Shown here piece after piece: positions 1-9,137 of a DNA stretch of 64,000 bases. The notes under the pieces were generated by a model. The model worked only from the letters and a program-made list of their open reading frames with translations, had not been told where the DNA came from and did no database searches. The stretch is from HRBIN12 sp035762085 (GTDB taxonomy: Bacteria; Actinomycetota; UBA4738; HRBIN12). The position numbers and the translations under genes were made by a program. Numbering within the stretch: the stretch's first letter is position 1; every line of letters begins with the position of its first letter. Location: assembly GCA_035762085.1 (NCBI GenBank), contig DASTPT010000094.1, positions 39,508 through 103,507 of the forward strand. The letters are read 5' to 3'.

Positions 1-1703
1 ACCTGCTCCAGTACGTCGCGGGGTTCAGCCATGGCTACCCCCTGCTCCTGTTGTGCACGGCGCGACCGGAGATCCGCGAGCTCAGGCCCGAGCCGATCGA
101 CGGTGCCGAGCTCGTGGTCCTTCAGCCGCTCAGCTAGCGCGAGAGCGACAGGTTGACCGCCAACCTGGGTCGGATCCCACCTCCAGACGCTGCTCCGGAA
201 GGACCTGATCAGGCCGGACCGTTCCGGCTTCGCCGACGAGGATGCGTTCGCCTTCGGACACATCCTGATCCGCGACGCCGCGTACGGGTCGTTGGCCAAG
301 CGCGAGCGGGCCGACCTGCACGAGCGGTTCGCGTCGTGGCTCGAGAACAAGGCCGGTGAACGGATCGCGGAGTTCGAGGAGATCGCCGGCTATCACCTCG
401 CGGAGGCGCACCGCTACCGCGCGGAGCTCGGTCCCATCGACGAGACCGCCAGGAGCGTCGCCGAGCGGGCGGCCGGGTACCTCTCGTCCGCGGGGCGGCG
501 AGCCCTGGCTCGGTGGGACGTCGCCGCCGCCGCGAACCTCCTCTCGAGATCCGTCGAGCTCCTCCCGTCCCACGACGAGCGTCGCGTGTCGATCCTGCCC
601 GACCTCGGCCTCGCGCTCGCCCAGTTCGACCTCCACGCCGCCGACGAGGTGCTCGCCGAGGCCGTCGCGTCGGCCCATCGGATCGGTGCTCTCGGTATCG
701 AGGGACGCGCCGCCGTACGACGCATCTTCGTGCGGCTGCACATCGACCCCGAGGAGGACCAACGAGCCTCGCTCGAGACGGCGGAGCGCTACGCGAGCCT
801 GTTCGAGGCGCGGCGGGACGACCGGGGGGTCGCCGAGGCGAGGAATGCCGTCGGCACGATCCTCTTCTGGCAGGGCCAGATGAAGCTCGCCGCGGAGAGC
901 CTCCAGCTGGCGGTGGACCACGCCCGGCGTGCCGGCGATCGTCGACAGGAGGCAGACAGTCTGCGCTGGCTCGCGCTCGTGATCCTGGAGGGCCCGACGC
1001 CCGTCGACGAAGGCCTGCGGCGCCTCGCGGACGTCCTCGATCGCCATCGCGGCGATCGACGGGTCCGGATCGACGTCGATCGGGTGCGAGCCCAGCTCGA
1101 GGCGATGCGAGGACGATCGGGGGAGGCCAGGCGTCTGATCGCCCGTGTCGAACACCTGGTCGGCGAGCTGAACGACCCCGTGACCCTCGGCGCAGTGCTC
1201 CGTCACGCCGGTCAGGTGGAGATGCTCGCCGGCGATGCCGAAGCGGCCGAGGCGGAGCTGCGCTCGGCGTACGACATCTACGACCGGCTGCGCGACACGG
1301 GACATCTGGCGAGCGTCGCACCGGATCTGGGCGACGCGTTGTACCGGCAGGGTCGGTTCGACGAGGCGTCGCACCTCGCGGAGGTGGGCGAACGGAGCGT
1401 GACGCCCGGCGACCTCGATGCCGAGGTTCGGTGGCGGCAGCTCCGCGCCAAGCTCTGGGCCCGGACGGGTCGGGCCGAGGAGGGCGTGGCCCTCGCCGCG
1501 GACGCGGTCCGACTGGTTGCCGGCACGGAGTGCGACGACCTTCACGCCTCGCCCTCGTCGCGCTCGGGGAGACGCTCCGACTGGCCGGACACGGGTCGCA
1601 GGCCGAGACGTCGCTCCACGATGCGCTGTCCCTCTACCGGCGGAAGGGGAACGTGGCGGCCGCCACGAGGCTGATGGCGTCCATCGAGCGATCTGGATCC
1701 TGA
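1..1703 (+). pseudogene. Decayed TPR-type transcriptional regulator (STAND/AAA ATPase remnant), cut by the left edge
   Basis: Three pieces of one protein lie in different frames. Frame 3 from base 3 to a stop at 135-137 reads like the NTPase segment before the sensor motif (ends LLLLCTARPEIRE). Frame 1 resumes after a stop at 154-156 and gives a helical repeat region (AFGHILIRDAAYGSLAK, then TPR-like helices) to about 1548. The natural C-terminus (ALVALGETLRLAG) continues in frame 3 to a stop at 1701-1703. The family normally has over 100 residues between pieces one and two, so there is an internal deletion plus a one-base loss near 1549. Such proteins (AfsR/adenylate-cyclase-associated ATPases) act as signal-dependent activators. 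The Walker motifs, if ever present, lie outside the window. An assembly error could explain the 1549 shift but not the deletion. Confidence 0.7.
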
Positions 1704-1727
1704 TCGGCGTCGGGCTCGGCGCCGATC

Positions 1728-3842
1728 TCAGGAACCGCGCGGGATCACGAGCGCGTCGACCGCAACGCACCCCTGTGGCCAGCAGACCACGGGGTTCGCG
1801 TCCAGCGCCTCGAGGTGATCGCCCAGCTCGTACGCGAGCCACGAGAGGCCGACGACCGCGCGGGCGAGCGCACCCACGTCCGCGGCCGGTGAGCCACGCA
1901 CGCCGTCCAGCAGCGGGCGGATCCGGAGGCGTTCGATCATCCGGCGCGCCCGCACCTCGTCGAGGGGCGGGAGCGCGAGGCGCCGGTCGCGCAGGACCTC
2001 GACGAGCACGCCGCCGGCCGCGACGAGCACGAGCGGCCCGAACTCCGGATCGCGCACGATCCCGAGCGCGACCTCCACGCCCCTCGGCGCCATCTTCGAG
2101 ACCACGACCTCGGGACCGAGCAGCCGCTCGAGGTCCGAGTACGCGTCCTCGAGCGACGTCGAGTCGTCGATGCCGAGGCGCACCCCGCCGACGTCGGACT
2201 TGTGCTGCACCCCGGGGACCGCCGTCTTCACCGCCACGGCGAACCCCAGGCGCTGGGCCGCCGACATCGCGTCCTCGAGCGTCGCGGCCGCGACGGCGTC
2301 CACCGTCGGAACCCCGTAGTCGGCCAAGAGCGCCAGCCCGTCGAGCTCGCCGAGCGGCACGCCGCTCGTCAGCCGCTCTCGCCATCGGACGCGTACGTCG
2401 TCCGACACGGGGGACGAGCCCCCGACCGGCGGCAGCGCCCGGTGGTCCCGGTGGTCGAACAGGTGCCGGAACGCGGCCAGGCCGGTCAGCGTCCCCTCGA
2501 GCGCCGGCGCGCCGGCCGCGTGGATCCTCGCCACGTCCGTGCGATCGATGCCGCCGGCGAAGTTGCTCAACATCGCCATCGGCTTGCCCGTCTCGGGCCA
2601 CACGTCGAGGAAGCAGGAGAAATAGCCTTCCTCGTCGGCGTCGTCGGTCACCAGGTCGACCGCGAACGCGAGCGCCGCGACGTTCGGGTCCTGCACGAGC
2701 GCGCGGAGCGAGCCCGTGATCACCTCGCCGGCGTCGCGCCCGGTCCCCCAGAAGTCGAGCGGGTTGATCGGCAGCAGGCCCTCGTCGAGGAGCGCGTCGA
2801 GCTTCGCGGTGGCCTCGGGCCCGAGGGTCGCGAGCGGCACACCTACGGCCGCGGCCGCGTCGACCATCATCGCCCGCTCGCCGCCCGAGTCGTGGGCGGT
2901 CGCGAGCGCGCCCGGCCCCGCGCGACGTCCCGCGACGAACAGCGCGAGCGTGTCGGCCATCTCGTCGAGCGACTCGACGCGGTGCACCCCCTCGGCCTCG
3001 AACAGGGCCTCGTAGGCGCCGTCCTCACCCGCGAGCGCGCCGGAGTGCGCCGTCACCATCTCGCGCGTGAACGCCTCGCGTCCGACCTTCAGGACCACGA
3101 CCGGCACGTCGCGCTCGTGCGCCGAACGCATCGCGGCGCGGAAGCCGGCCGGGTCACGGACCGTCTCGATGAACAGTCCGATCGCCTCCGTGCTTTCCAG
3201 CCCGAGCGCGTACGCCATGTAGTCCGACGTCGTGGTCACGAACTCCTGTCCGGACGAGACGAGCAGGTTGAACCGCAGATCACGGTCGTTGTGCATGAAC
3301 GCCGCGAATGCCGACCCCGAGTGGCTCACGAACGTGATGCCGCCGCTCGGCAGCTCGGCCGGCTCCTCCCACCCGGTCGCGCGCAGGCGGCGCTCCACGT
3401 TCACGAACCCCATGCAGTTGCCGCCGCAGATCGCCATGCCCGCCTCCCGCGCGACCTGGGCCAGGCGCTCGGTAAGGGGCGGCGCGTCGGGGCGGGGTTC
3501 CTCGAACCCGCTCGCGTAGATCACCGCCGAGCCGACCCCTGCGTCGGCGCACGCGCGCAGCGTCTCCTCGAGCTGAGCGTTCGCGAGCGCGATCACCGCC
3601 AGGTCCACCGGCTCGGGCACCTCGTCGATCGAGCCGTAGCACCGGTGCCCCAACAACTCGTCGTACCGCGGGTTCACCGGGTATACCGGCCCCTCGAACC
3701 GCCCGAGCTCGACCAGCTCGCGCAGCGTCTCGTGGCCGACCGTGCCCTCCCGCCCACTCGCGCCGATGATCGCGACCGAACGCGCCTCGAGCATCCGCTC
3801 GAGCGCGGATCGGCCGTGCGGGTCCGCCTGCGGTGCCGTCAC
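1728..3842 (-). CDS. NDP-forming acyl-CoA synthetase (acetate-CoA ligase, ADP-forming family), copy 1
   Basis: 704 residues, the usual length for fused alpha-beta enzymes that reversibly make an acyl-CoA from acid, CoA and ATP. Order: CoA-binding Rossmann domain (VAIIGASGREGTVGHE near residue 24), succinyl-CoA-ligase-like domain with the phosphohistidine motif TAHSGALAGEDG in the middle, and a C-terminal ATP-grasp domain (GFAVAVKTAVPGVQHKSDVGG). It starts 10 bases after the stop of the flavoprotein upstream on the same strand, so the two are one operon. The acid used is not readable from sequence. It is a paralogue of the gene at 9977-12079. The operon lies behind the operator at 5519-5534, so it is probably induced with the rest of the island. 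Confidence 0.92.
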   Translation of the reverse strand: MTAPQADPHGRSALERMLEARSVAIIGASGREGTVGHETLRELVELGRFEGPVYPVNPRYDELLGHRCYGSIDEVPEPVDLAVIALANAQLEETLRACADAGVGSAVIYASGFEEPRPDAPPLTERLAQVAREAGMAICGGNCMGFVNVERRLRATGWEEPAELPSGGITFVSHSGSAFAAFMHNDRDLRFNLLVSSGQEFVTTTSDYMAYALGLESTEAIGLFIETVRDPAGFRAAMRSAHERDVPVVVLKVGREAFTREMVTAHSGALAGEDGAYEALFEAEGVHRVESLDEMADTLALFVAGRRAGPGALATAHDSGGERAMMVDAAAAVGVPLATLGPEATAKLDALLDEGLLPINPLDFWGTGRDAGEVITGSLRALVQDPNVAALAFAVDLVTDDADEEGYFSCFLDVWPETGKPMAMLSNFAGGIDRTDVARIHAAGAPALEGTLTGLAAFRHLFDHRDHRALPPVGGSSPVSDDVRVRWRERLTSGVPLGELDGLALLADYGVPTVDAVAAATLEDAMSAAQRLGFAVAVKTAVPGVQHKSDVGGVRLGIDDSTSLEDAYSDLERLLGPEVVVSKMAPRGVEVALGIVRDPEFGPLVLVAAGGVLVEVLRDRRLALPPLDEVRARRMIERLRIRPLLDGVRGSPAADVGALARAVVGLSWLAYELGDHLEALDANPVVCWPQGCVAVDALVIPRGS

Positions 3843-3852
3843 GTGCCCGAGG

Positions 3853-5472
3853 CTACTTCCTCTTCGGCAGGGCCTTGTCCTTCACGGCCATGCGGAACGC
3901 CTGCCAGCCGGGGATGCCGTTCACGCCGCCGCCTCCGTGCGTGGCGCACGAGCCGTGGTACAGCCCCCTGATCGGGGTGCGGAAGTCCGCGTATCCGGGC
4001 GCCGGACGCATGTGGAACAGCTGGTCCACCGCGAGCTCGCCGTGGAAGATGTTCCCGCCGATCAGGCCGAGCTCCTGCTCCATCTCGTACGGCCCGATGA
4101 TCTGCCGGTCGATGACGGCCGACTTGAAGTTCGGCGCGAGGGTGTTGTACTCCTCGATCGCGCGGTCGGCGTACGCCTCGAGCTCCTCGGTGTGCGGCTC
4201 GGCGCTCCACTCGTGCGGGCACCACTGGCTGTACATCGAGAAGATGTGGATCCCCTCGGGACACAGCTTCTTGTCGAGCGTCGTCGGGATGACGCCGTCG
4301 ACGAAGGGCCGCGTCGCCGCCTTCTTCTCCATGTGCGCGTCCTGGAACGCGCGCTCCGCGTAGTCCGTCGAGAAACACAGCTCGACCGACCCGGTGTGGT
4401 GGTCCTGCATCTCCTTGCCCGGATCGGCCGTGAAGTCCGGCAGCTCCGAGAGCGCGACGTTGATCTTCACGACGCCGGAGCGGCTCCGCCAGCGCTCGAT
4501 GTCCCAGACGAAGTCGGCCGGCAGGTCGTACCGGTCGATGAGGTCGAGGAACGCGGTCCTCGGGTGGATCGCCGAAACGCCGATCGGCGCGCGCAGCTCC
4601 TCACCGTTCTCGAGCGCCACGCCGACGAACCGTCCGTTGCGCACGAGGATCTTCGAGACCTTCGCGTTCGTGCGGATCTCGCAGCCGAACGACTCGGCCG
4701 ATCGGCGGATCGAGTCCGACACGGCGCCCATGCCGCCCTGCTGGAACCCCCACGACCCGAGGTGGCCGTCGCCGACGTCGCCGATCGAGTGGTGGAGCAT
4801 CACGTAGGCGGTGCCCGCCTCGTCCGGCCCGGCCCACGTCCCGATCACGCCGTTCACCGCGAGCATGCCCTTGATCGGGTCGGACTCGAACCACTCGTCG
4901 AGCAGGTCGGTGACGCTCATCGTGAACAGCTTCGTGACGCTGCCCACGCCCCGGACACCGAGCTTGCGCATCTTCCATGCCGTCTCGACGGTCGACAGCA
5001 GGTCGCCGAGCGCCATCGAGCCCATCTTCGGCGGCACCCGCAGCAGCAGCGGCCCGAGGACGTCGGCGACGCCCTTCAGCCACTCCTCCCACTTCGGGAG
5101 TATCTCGGCGTCCTTCTTCGAGAACTGCGCGATCGACTCGTAGGACTTCGCGGCGTCGTCCGCGTAGACCTTGATCGAGCGCCCGTCCGGGAACGCCTGG
5201 TAGTACGGCCCGAACGGCGTGACGTCGTAGCCGAACCGTTTGAGCTGCAGCTCGTTGATGATCGTCGGCGGCATCAGCGACATCACGTACGAGTAGGTCG
5301 TGACCTGAATCTCGGGGTGGTCGGGGAACGGCGCGCTGGTGTCGGCCGCGCCGCCGGTCTTGTGACGCGCCTCGAGCACGACGGCCCGGGCGCCGGCCCT
5401 CGCGAAGTAGGCGCCCGCCGTGAGCCCGTTGTGCCCGCCGCCGATGATGATCGCGTCGTAGACGTTCGTCAT
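3853..5472 (-). CDS. FAD-dependent phytoene-desaturase-like oxidoreductase (PYROXD2-like)
   Basis: 539 residues. The N-terminus has the dinucleotide fold of FAD amine oxidases and desaturases (DAIIIGGGHNGLTAGAYFA, then EARHKTGGAA) and the C-terminus has the family end motif HGGGGVNGIPGWQAFR. The pattern matches the NAD(P)/FAD-dependent group related to animal PYROXD2, whose bacterial substrates are mostly unknown. The ATG at 5472 follows a good Shine-Dalgarno (GAAGGAG). It is divergent from tetR and leads an operon with acyl-CoA synthetase 1. The operator at 5519-5534 lies 47 bases before the start. By context it oxidises a substrate or intermediate whose acid product is then activated with CoA (inference). 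Confidence 0.88.
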   Translation of the reverse strand: MTNVYDAIIIGGGHNGLTAGAYFARAGARAVVLEARHKTGGAADTSAPFPDHPEIQVTTYSYVMSLMPPTIINELQLKRFGYDVTPFGPYYQAFPDGRSIKVYADDAAKSYESIAQFSKKDAEILPKWEEWLKGVADVLGPLLLRVPPKMGSMALGDLLSTVETAWKMRKLGVRGVGSVTKLFTMSVTDLLDEWFESDPIKGMLAVNGVIGTWAGPDEAGTAYVMLHHSIGDVGDGHLGSWGFQQGGMGAVSDSIRRSAESFGCEIRTNAKVSKILVRNGRFVGVALENGEELRAPIGVSAIHPRTAFLDLIDRYDLPADFVWDIERWRSRSGVVKINVALSELPDFTADPGKEMQDHHTGSVELCFSTDYAERAFQDAHMEKKAATRPFVDGVIPTTLDKKLCPEGIHIFSMYSQWCPHEWSAEPHTEELEAYADRAIEEYNTLAPNFKSAVIDRQIIGPYEMEQELGLIGGNIFHGELAVDQLFHMRPAPGYADFRTPIRGLYHGSCATHGGGGVNGIPGWQAFRMAVKDKALPKRK

Positions 5473-5518
5473 GCTCGGATCTCCTTCGGGCCGTCTGCCG
5501 CGCCATCATGTCCCGCGT

Positions 5519-5534
5519 TTGAACGACGGGTCAA
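5519..5534. promoter_or_regulatory. Operator A1 of the island regulon (flavoprotein side)
   Basis: TTGAACGACGGGTCAA is an imperfect dyad with 6-base arms and the spacer GACG. It lies between the divergent flavoprotein and tetR genes and shares its left arm and spacer with sites at 7946 and 12954. It probably serves the flavoprotein promoter. Confidence 0.6.
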
Positions 5535-5557
5535 GCCGACCGTGGCCGATGCGCCGG

Positions 5558-5585
5558 TTGACAACCCTGGTCCGCGGGCTAGCAT
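5558..5585 (+). promoter_or_regulatory. Promoter of tetR
   Basis: TTGACA at 5558-5563 and TAGCAT at 5580-5585 are separated by 16 bases. Operator A2 begins four bases after the -10 box and would cover the transcription start, the expected layout for an autorepressing TetR protein. Confidence 0.55.
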
Positions 5586-5588
5586 GCG

Positions 5589-5604
5589 TTGAACCTCGGT
5601 TCAA
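5589..5604. promoter_or_regulatory. Operator A2 of the island regulon (tetR side)
   Basis: TTGAACCTCGGTTCAA is a perfect inverted repeat with 6-base arms and a 4-base spacer, directly after the tetR -10 box. It is the most symmetrical member, with 7946-7961, of the six-site set and is the best candidate for the strongest binding site of the adjacent TetR. Confidence 0.65.
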
Positions 5605-5640
5605 CCCGCCCGGCGGACCGAGTCGCGTTCAGGGGGACGG

Positions 5641-6270
5641 ATGAGCGGGACGACCCCGAAGAGCAAGGATCGGCACCAGGAGATCCTGGACGCCGCCGCG
5701 AGGGTGATCACCGACCGCGGCCTGGCCGAGACCCGGATCTCCGACATCGCCGAAGAGGCAGGGGTCTCTCCCGGGCTCATCCTCTACTACTTCGACTCGA
5801 AGGACCGGCTGCTGTCCGAGGCCCTCACGTACGCGAACGACCAGTTCTACCTGCGGATGTCGCGCGAGATCCGCCGGATCCCCTCGGCGCGGGACCAGCT
5901 CGCTCGGCTCATCGACCTGTCCGTCCCGGGCCTGCTGCCCGAGTACGGCCGGCTCGACGAGTGGGCCCTGTGGATCGAGGTCTGGGTCCGCGCGCTCCGG
6001 GATCCCGAGATGGCGAAGGACCGCGAGTTCTTGGACCAGCGCTGGCGCGGTCAGATCGCCGACATCATCCGCGGCGGGCAGGCCTCCGCCGAGTTCTCCT
6101 CGGAGCAGACCCCCGAGGAACTGGCGCTGCGGCTCGCTTCCCTGATCGACGGCCTGGCGATCCAGGTGATCATGGAGGACTCGCAGGTCACCCCAGAGCA
6201 CATGCGGGGCACCTGCATCGACGTCGCCGCCCGCGAGCTGGGGTTCGAGCGCGAGCCCGTCTCGACCTGA
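5641..6270 (+). CDS. TetR/AcrR-family regulator of the catabolic island
   Basis: 209 residues. The N-terminal helix-turn-helix spans about residues 12-60 (EILDAAARVI, SDIAEEAGVSPGLILYYF, DSKDRLL), followed by an all-helical ligand-binding domain of the BetI-like type. An AGGGGGA Shine-Dalgarno precedes the ATG. The gene is divergent from the flavoprotein/acyl-CoA synthetase operon, and its own leader carries the perfect dyad at 5589-5604. Related dyads stand before the acyl-CoA dehydrogenase, enoyl-CoA hydratase, potD and potA genes. I infer that it represses itself and the island and is released by a pathway intermediate, possibly an acyl-CoA. The binding itself is not shown by sequence. Confidence 0.9.
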   Translation: MSGTTPKSKDRHQEILDAAARVITDRGLAETRISDIAEEAGVSPGLILYYFDSKDRLLSEALTYANDQFYLRMSREIRRIPSARDQLARLIDLSVPGLLPEYGRLDEWALWIEVWVRALRDPEMAKDREFLDQRWRGQIADIIRGGQASAEFSSEQTPEELALRLASLIDGLAIQVIMEDSQVTPEHMRGTCIDVAARELGFEREPVST

Positions 6271-6276
6271 TCCGGC

Positions 6277-6723
6277 TCAGCGGGCCCCACCCACGAACGC
6301 GCGCAGGCCCGGCAGGTGCTCCTCGTAGTGGTCGATCGTCTCCCAGACGAACTCCTGCTCGGCGGCGGCATCGACCTCGGGGAGCGCGGCCCAGGCGGCG
6401 AGCATCCGCTCGCGGGCCTCGTTCAGGCCACGCTCGACGTCCGCGAGGCTTATCCGTCCCGACTCCTCGAGCACCCGGGCGTTCTCGGCGTCCGTCGCCT
6501 CGTCGTCCTCGGGCGGCGGGACGTACGTCCCCGCCCGCATCGCTTCGAGCGTGCCCGCGAGATCGTCCCACCAGTGCGCGACGTGCCACAGCACGTCCTT
6601 GACCGTCCACCCCTCCACGTTCACGCCCGGCGTCTCGCGACGGGCCGGCTCGATGGCGTCCACGGCCTCGCGGAACGCCGCCCACGCCGCCCGCTCCCGA
6701 GCGCCTAGCTCCTGCTCGTCCAT
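6277..6723 (-). CDS. DinB/maleylpyruvate-isomerase-fold protein
   Basis: 148 residues. The four-helix DinB-like fold is suggested by the conserved start (AFREAVDAI, then GWTVKDVLWHVAHWWDDL) and the late helix with WETIDHYEEHLPGLRAF. The histidines in HVAHWW and DHYEEH are placed like the metal triad of mycothiol- or bacillithiol-dependent members. The ATG at 6723 has the Shine-Dalgarno GGAGAT a few bases upstream. It starts 11 bases after the acyl-CoA dehydrogenase stop, so the two are co-transcribed. Members are thiol transferases, isomerases or detoxification proteins, and the specific reaction here is unknown. The gene converges on tetR with a 6-base gap. Confidence 0.8.
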   Translation of the reverse strand: MDEQELGARERAAWAAFREAVDAIEPARRETPGVNVEGWTVKDVLWHVAHWWDDLAGTLEAMRAGTYVPPPEDDEATDAENARVLEESGRISLADVERGLNEARERMLAAWAALPEVDAAAEQEFVWETIDHYEEHLPGLRAFVGGAR

Positions 6724-6734
6724 CTCCGACCTCC

Positions 6735-7913
6735 TCATCCCGCCAGCGTGCGGACCCCACGTTTCGCGAGCTGATCGGCGACGATGTTCCGTTGGATCTC
6801 GGAGGTCCCTTCCCAGATCCGGTCCACGCGGAGCTCGCGATAGAACCGCTCGGCCACGTTCTCGCGCATGTAGCCGCGGCCCCCGAACACCTGGACCGCG
6901 CGGTCGGCGACACGGTTCGCCATCTCGCTCGCGTACAGCTTCGCCATCGAGCACTGCGCGTGCTGGACCTTCACGTCGACGCCTCGGTCGATGTTCTTCG
7001 CGAGCTCGTACGTCATCAGACGCGCCGCCCACAGCTCCGTGAGCGAGTCCGCGAGCATGTGCCCGATCGCCTGGAACCGGATGATCGGCTCCTCGAACTG
7101 CACCCGGTCCCTCGCGAACGCGGTCGCCTCCTCGATCAGGCGCTCGGCGGCACCGCAGCAACGGGCCGCGATCATCAGCCGCTCGTACCGGAACCACGCG
7201 TACGTGAAGTCCAGGCCGTCGCCCTCCTCGCCGACCATGCTCGTGGCGGGGACCCGCACGTCGTCGAAGCGGACGATCGCGTGGCTGTCGGCGTACGTGT
7301 GCGAGTACGCGGGCTCGCGCACCAGGTGCACACCCGGCGTGTCCTTGTCCACGAAGAACATCGCGTGCTCGCCCGCGTGGGGCCCGCCGTCGATCTTGCC
7401 CTGGAAGAAGAGGTAGTCGGCCGTGTTGTACGAGGTCACGTGCATCTTCGTGCCGTTCAGCACGTACGCGTCGCCGTCGCGTCGGGCGGTGGCCTGGATC
7501 GCGTCGACGTCCGAGCCCGCGCCGGCCTCAGTGATCGCGTAGCACTCCTGCCGCTCGCCGCGGATCGTCGGCACGATCCAGCGCTCGAGCTGCTCGGGCG
7601 TGACGACCTCGGGCGCCCAGGCCGGCGGCGTGTGGACGCACCAGCCGAGCGCGTTCGTCACCCGCCCGATCTGCTCGGAGACCAGGACCTGCTGGAACAT
7701 CGTGAAGCCGCCGCCGCCCAGCTCCCTCGGCATGTTCATCGCGAACAGGCCGAGGTCGATCGCCGAGCGGTGGTGCCGCTCGCGCGCCTCGTCGGGGATC
7801 CGGCCGCCGTGCTCCTCGGCGTGGTTCTCCCAGGGGATCAGCTCCTCGTCGACGAACCGCCGAGCGGTCTCCTGGATCCTCCGATCCTCCTCCGTCATCG
7901 GGTACGTGCTCAT
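6735..7913 (-). CDS. Acyl-CoA dehydrogenase
   Basis: 392 residues, normal for the family, which oxidises acyl-CoA to 2-enoyl-CoA with FAD and passes electrons to ETF. The FAD-binding middle segment has YAITEAGAGSDVDAI and LNGTKMHVTSYNTADYLFF. The C-terminal helical domain has VQVFGGRGYMRE and IWEGTSEIQRNIV, where the Glu of EGTSEIQ is at the catalytic-base position of medium-chain-type members. It has its own operator 33 bases before the start (7946-7961) and co-transcribes with the DinB-fold gene. Chain length or aromatic specificity cannot be called by eye. With the hydratase homologue and two CoA ligases it makes a beta-oxidation-like route. Confidence 0.93.
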   Translation of the reverse strand: MSTYPMTEEDRRIQETARRFVDEELIPWENHAEEHGGRIPDEARERHHRSAIDLGLFAMNMPRELGGGGFTMFQQVLVSEQIGRVTNALGWCVHTPPAWAPEVVTPEQLERWIVPTIRGERQECYAITEAGAGSDVDAIQATARRDGDAYVLNGTKMHVTSYNTADYLFFQGKIDGGPHAGEHAMFFVDKDTPGVHLVREPAYSHTYADSHAIVRFDDVRVPATSMVGEEGDGLDFTYAWFRYERLMIAARCCGAAERLIEEATAFARDRVQFEEPIIRFQAIGHMLADSLTELWAARLMTYELAKNIDRGVDVKVQHAQCSMAKLYASEMANRVADRAVQVFGGRGYMRENVAERFYRELRVDRIWEGTSEIQRNIVADQLAKRGVRTLAG

Positions 7914-7945
7914 CCGGCCACCTCCGGCGCGAGCATACGCCGGAG

Positions 7946-7961
7946 CTGAACGACGGTTCAG
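7946..7961. promoter_or_regulatory. Operator B of the island regulon
   Basis: CTGAACGACGGTTCAG is a perfect dyad with 6-base arms and spacer GACG. It sits in the 55-base gap between the end of the cysteine-synthase-like gene and the acyl-CoA dehydrogenase start, showing that the dehydrogenase has its own regulated promoter. Confidence 0.65.
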
Positions 7962-7968
7962 ACGCGAC

Positions 7969-9033
7969 TCACGCCACCTCGGCCCGAGCCGCCGGCCCGA
8001 GGATCTCCAGACGCGCGGCGTGCCGGTCGAGCATCGCGACGGTGTGCTCGTCCAGCTCGTGTTCGCGGTCCGGGGCCTCGGCCTCCGCGACCGGGCCCCC
8101 GAACAGCGCCGAGGAGAAGTAGCGCTGCCCCGAGTCCGCGATGACCGTCGCGATCCGCCGGATCTCGGGGTGGGCCCGCGCGATCTCGAGCGCCGCCACG
8201 ACGTTGCAGCCGGAGGAGGTGCCGCAGAAGATCCCCTCGTCGTGGGCGAGGCGACGGGCCATCGCCTGGGCGTCGGCGGTGGTGACGGTCACGATGCCAT
8301 CGATCACGTCGAGGTCGAGGTTCCGCGGCACGATGCCGTCGCCGATCCCGGCGATCCCGTGCGGCCCCCACCGGCGCGCCGAGATCAGCGCGCACTCCGC
8401 CGGCTCCGCCGCGTACACGCGGGCCCGCGCTTCGCGCTCCTTCAGGAAGCGCCCGACGCCGCTGATCCAGCCGCCCGTTCCCTGCGCCGCCACGACGGCG
8501 TCGACGCGGCCGTCCATCTGCGCCCAGATCTCCGGCGCCGTGGTCGTGCGGTGCGCCTCGACGTTGTCGGGGTTCTCGAACTCGGCCGGCACGAAGAAGC
8601 GACCGGGGTGCGATGCGCGCATGTCCTCCATCAGCGCGAGCGCGACATCGACATCCGACTCGCCTCCGGGGGTGAGGATCAGCTCGGCACCGTACGCCCG
8701 GATCAGCTTCTTGCGCTCCTCGCCCATGCCCTCGGGCATGATCACGGTGCAGCGGTACCCCTTGATCGCGGCGACGGCGGCGCACGCGATCCCGGCGTTG
8801 CCGGTCGTGCACTCGAGGATCGTCATCCCCGGTCGGAGGTCGCCGCGCCCCTCGGCGCGCTCGATCATGAAGCGGTAGATCCGGTCCTTCACGGAGCCGG
8901 TCGGGCCGTAGTACTCCAACTTGGCGTAGAGCTCGTGGCCGTCCGGCTCGATCCGCCGGAGCCGGACGAGCGGCGTGTGGCCGACGGCGTCGAGCATCGA
9001 ATCGAGCGGACGGGCGTATGCGTCCCAGTCCAT
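7969..9033 (-). CDS. Cysteine synthase / cystathionine beta-synthase family PLP enzyme
   Basis: 354 residues, fold-type II PLP enzyme. The PLP lysine lies in GPTGSVKDRIY (usual form NPGGSVKDR), the substrate loop is TTGNAGIACA in place of the common TSGNTG, and the phosphate-binding loop is GTGGWISGVG. The ATG at 9033 has a strong Shine-Dalgarno (GAGGAGG). The family makes cysteine from O-acetylserine or O-phosphoserine and sulfide, or cystathionine from serine and homocysteine. The changed substrate loop leaves the acceptor open. It has no regulon operator of its own. It lies 104 bases after the EamA gene, with a hairpin in between, so it is probably a separate unit. Confidence 0.88.
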   Translation of the reverse strand: MDWDAYARPLDSMLDAVGHTPLVRLRRIEPDGHELYAKLEYYGPTGSVKDRIYRFMIERAEGRGDLRPGMTILECTTGNAGIACAAVAAIKGYRCTVIMPEGMGEERKKLIRAYGAELILTPGGESDVDVALALMEDMRASHPGRFFVPAEFENPDNVEAHRTTTAPEIWAQMDGRVDAVVAAQGTGGWISGVGRFLKEREARARVYAAEPAECALISARRWGPHGIAGIGDGIVPRNLDLDVIDGIVTVTTADAQAMARRLAHDEGIFCGTSSGCNVVAALEIARAHPEIRRIATVIADSGQRYFSSALFGGPVAEAEAPDREHELDEHTVAMLDRHAARLEILGPAARAEVA

Positions 9034-9063
9034 AGGGTCCTCCTCGCGAGGGCGACGTCTCGG

Positions 9064-9081
9064 CCCGTCCGTGCGGACGGG
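9064..9081 (-). terminator. Hairpin after the EamA gene, possible terminator
   Basis: CCCGTCC and GGACGGG form a perfect 7-bp stem around a GTGC loop in the gap between the EamA stop and the cysteine-synthase-like start. There is no T-run, so termination is only suggested. Confidence 0.4.
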
Positions 9082-9137
9082 GGATCGCCGCCGTGCACGT
9101 GGTTCGTGCCCCGGCGGACGCGCCTCCAAACCCGCCG

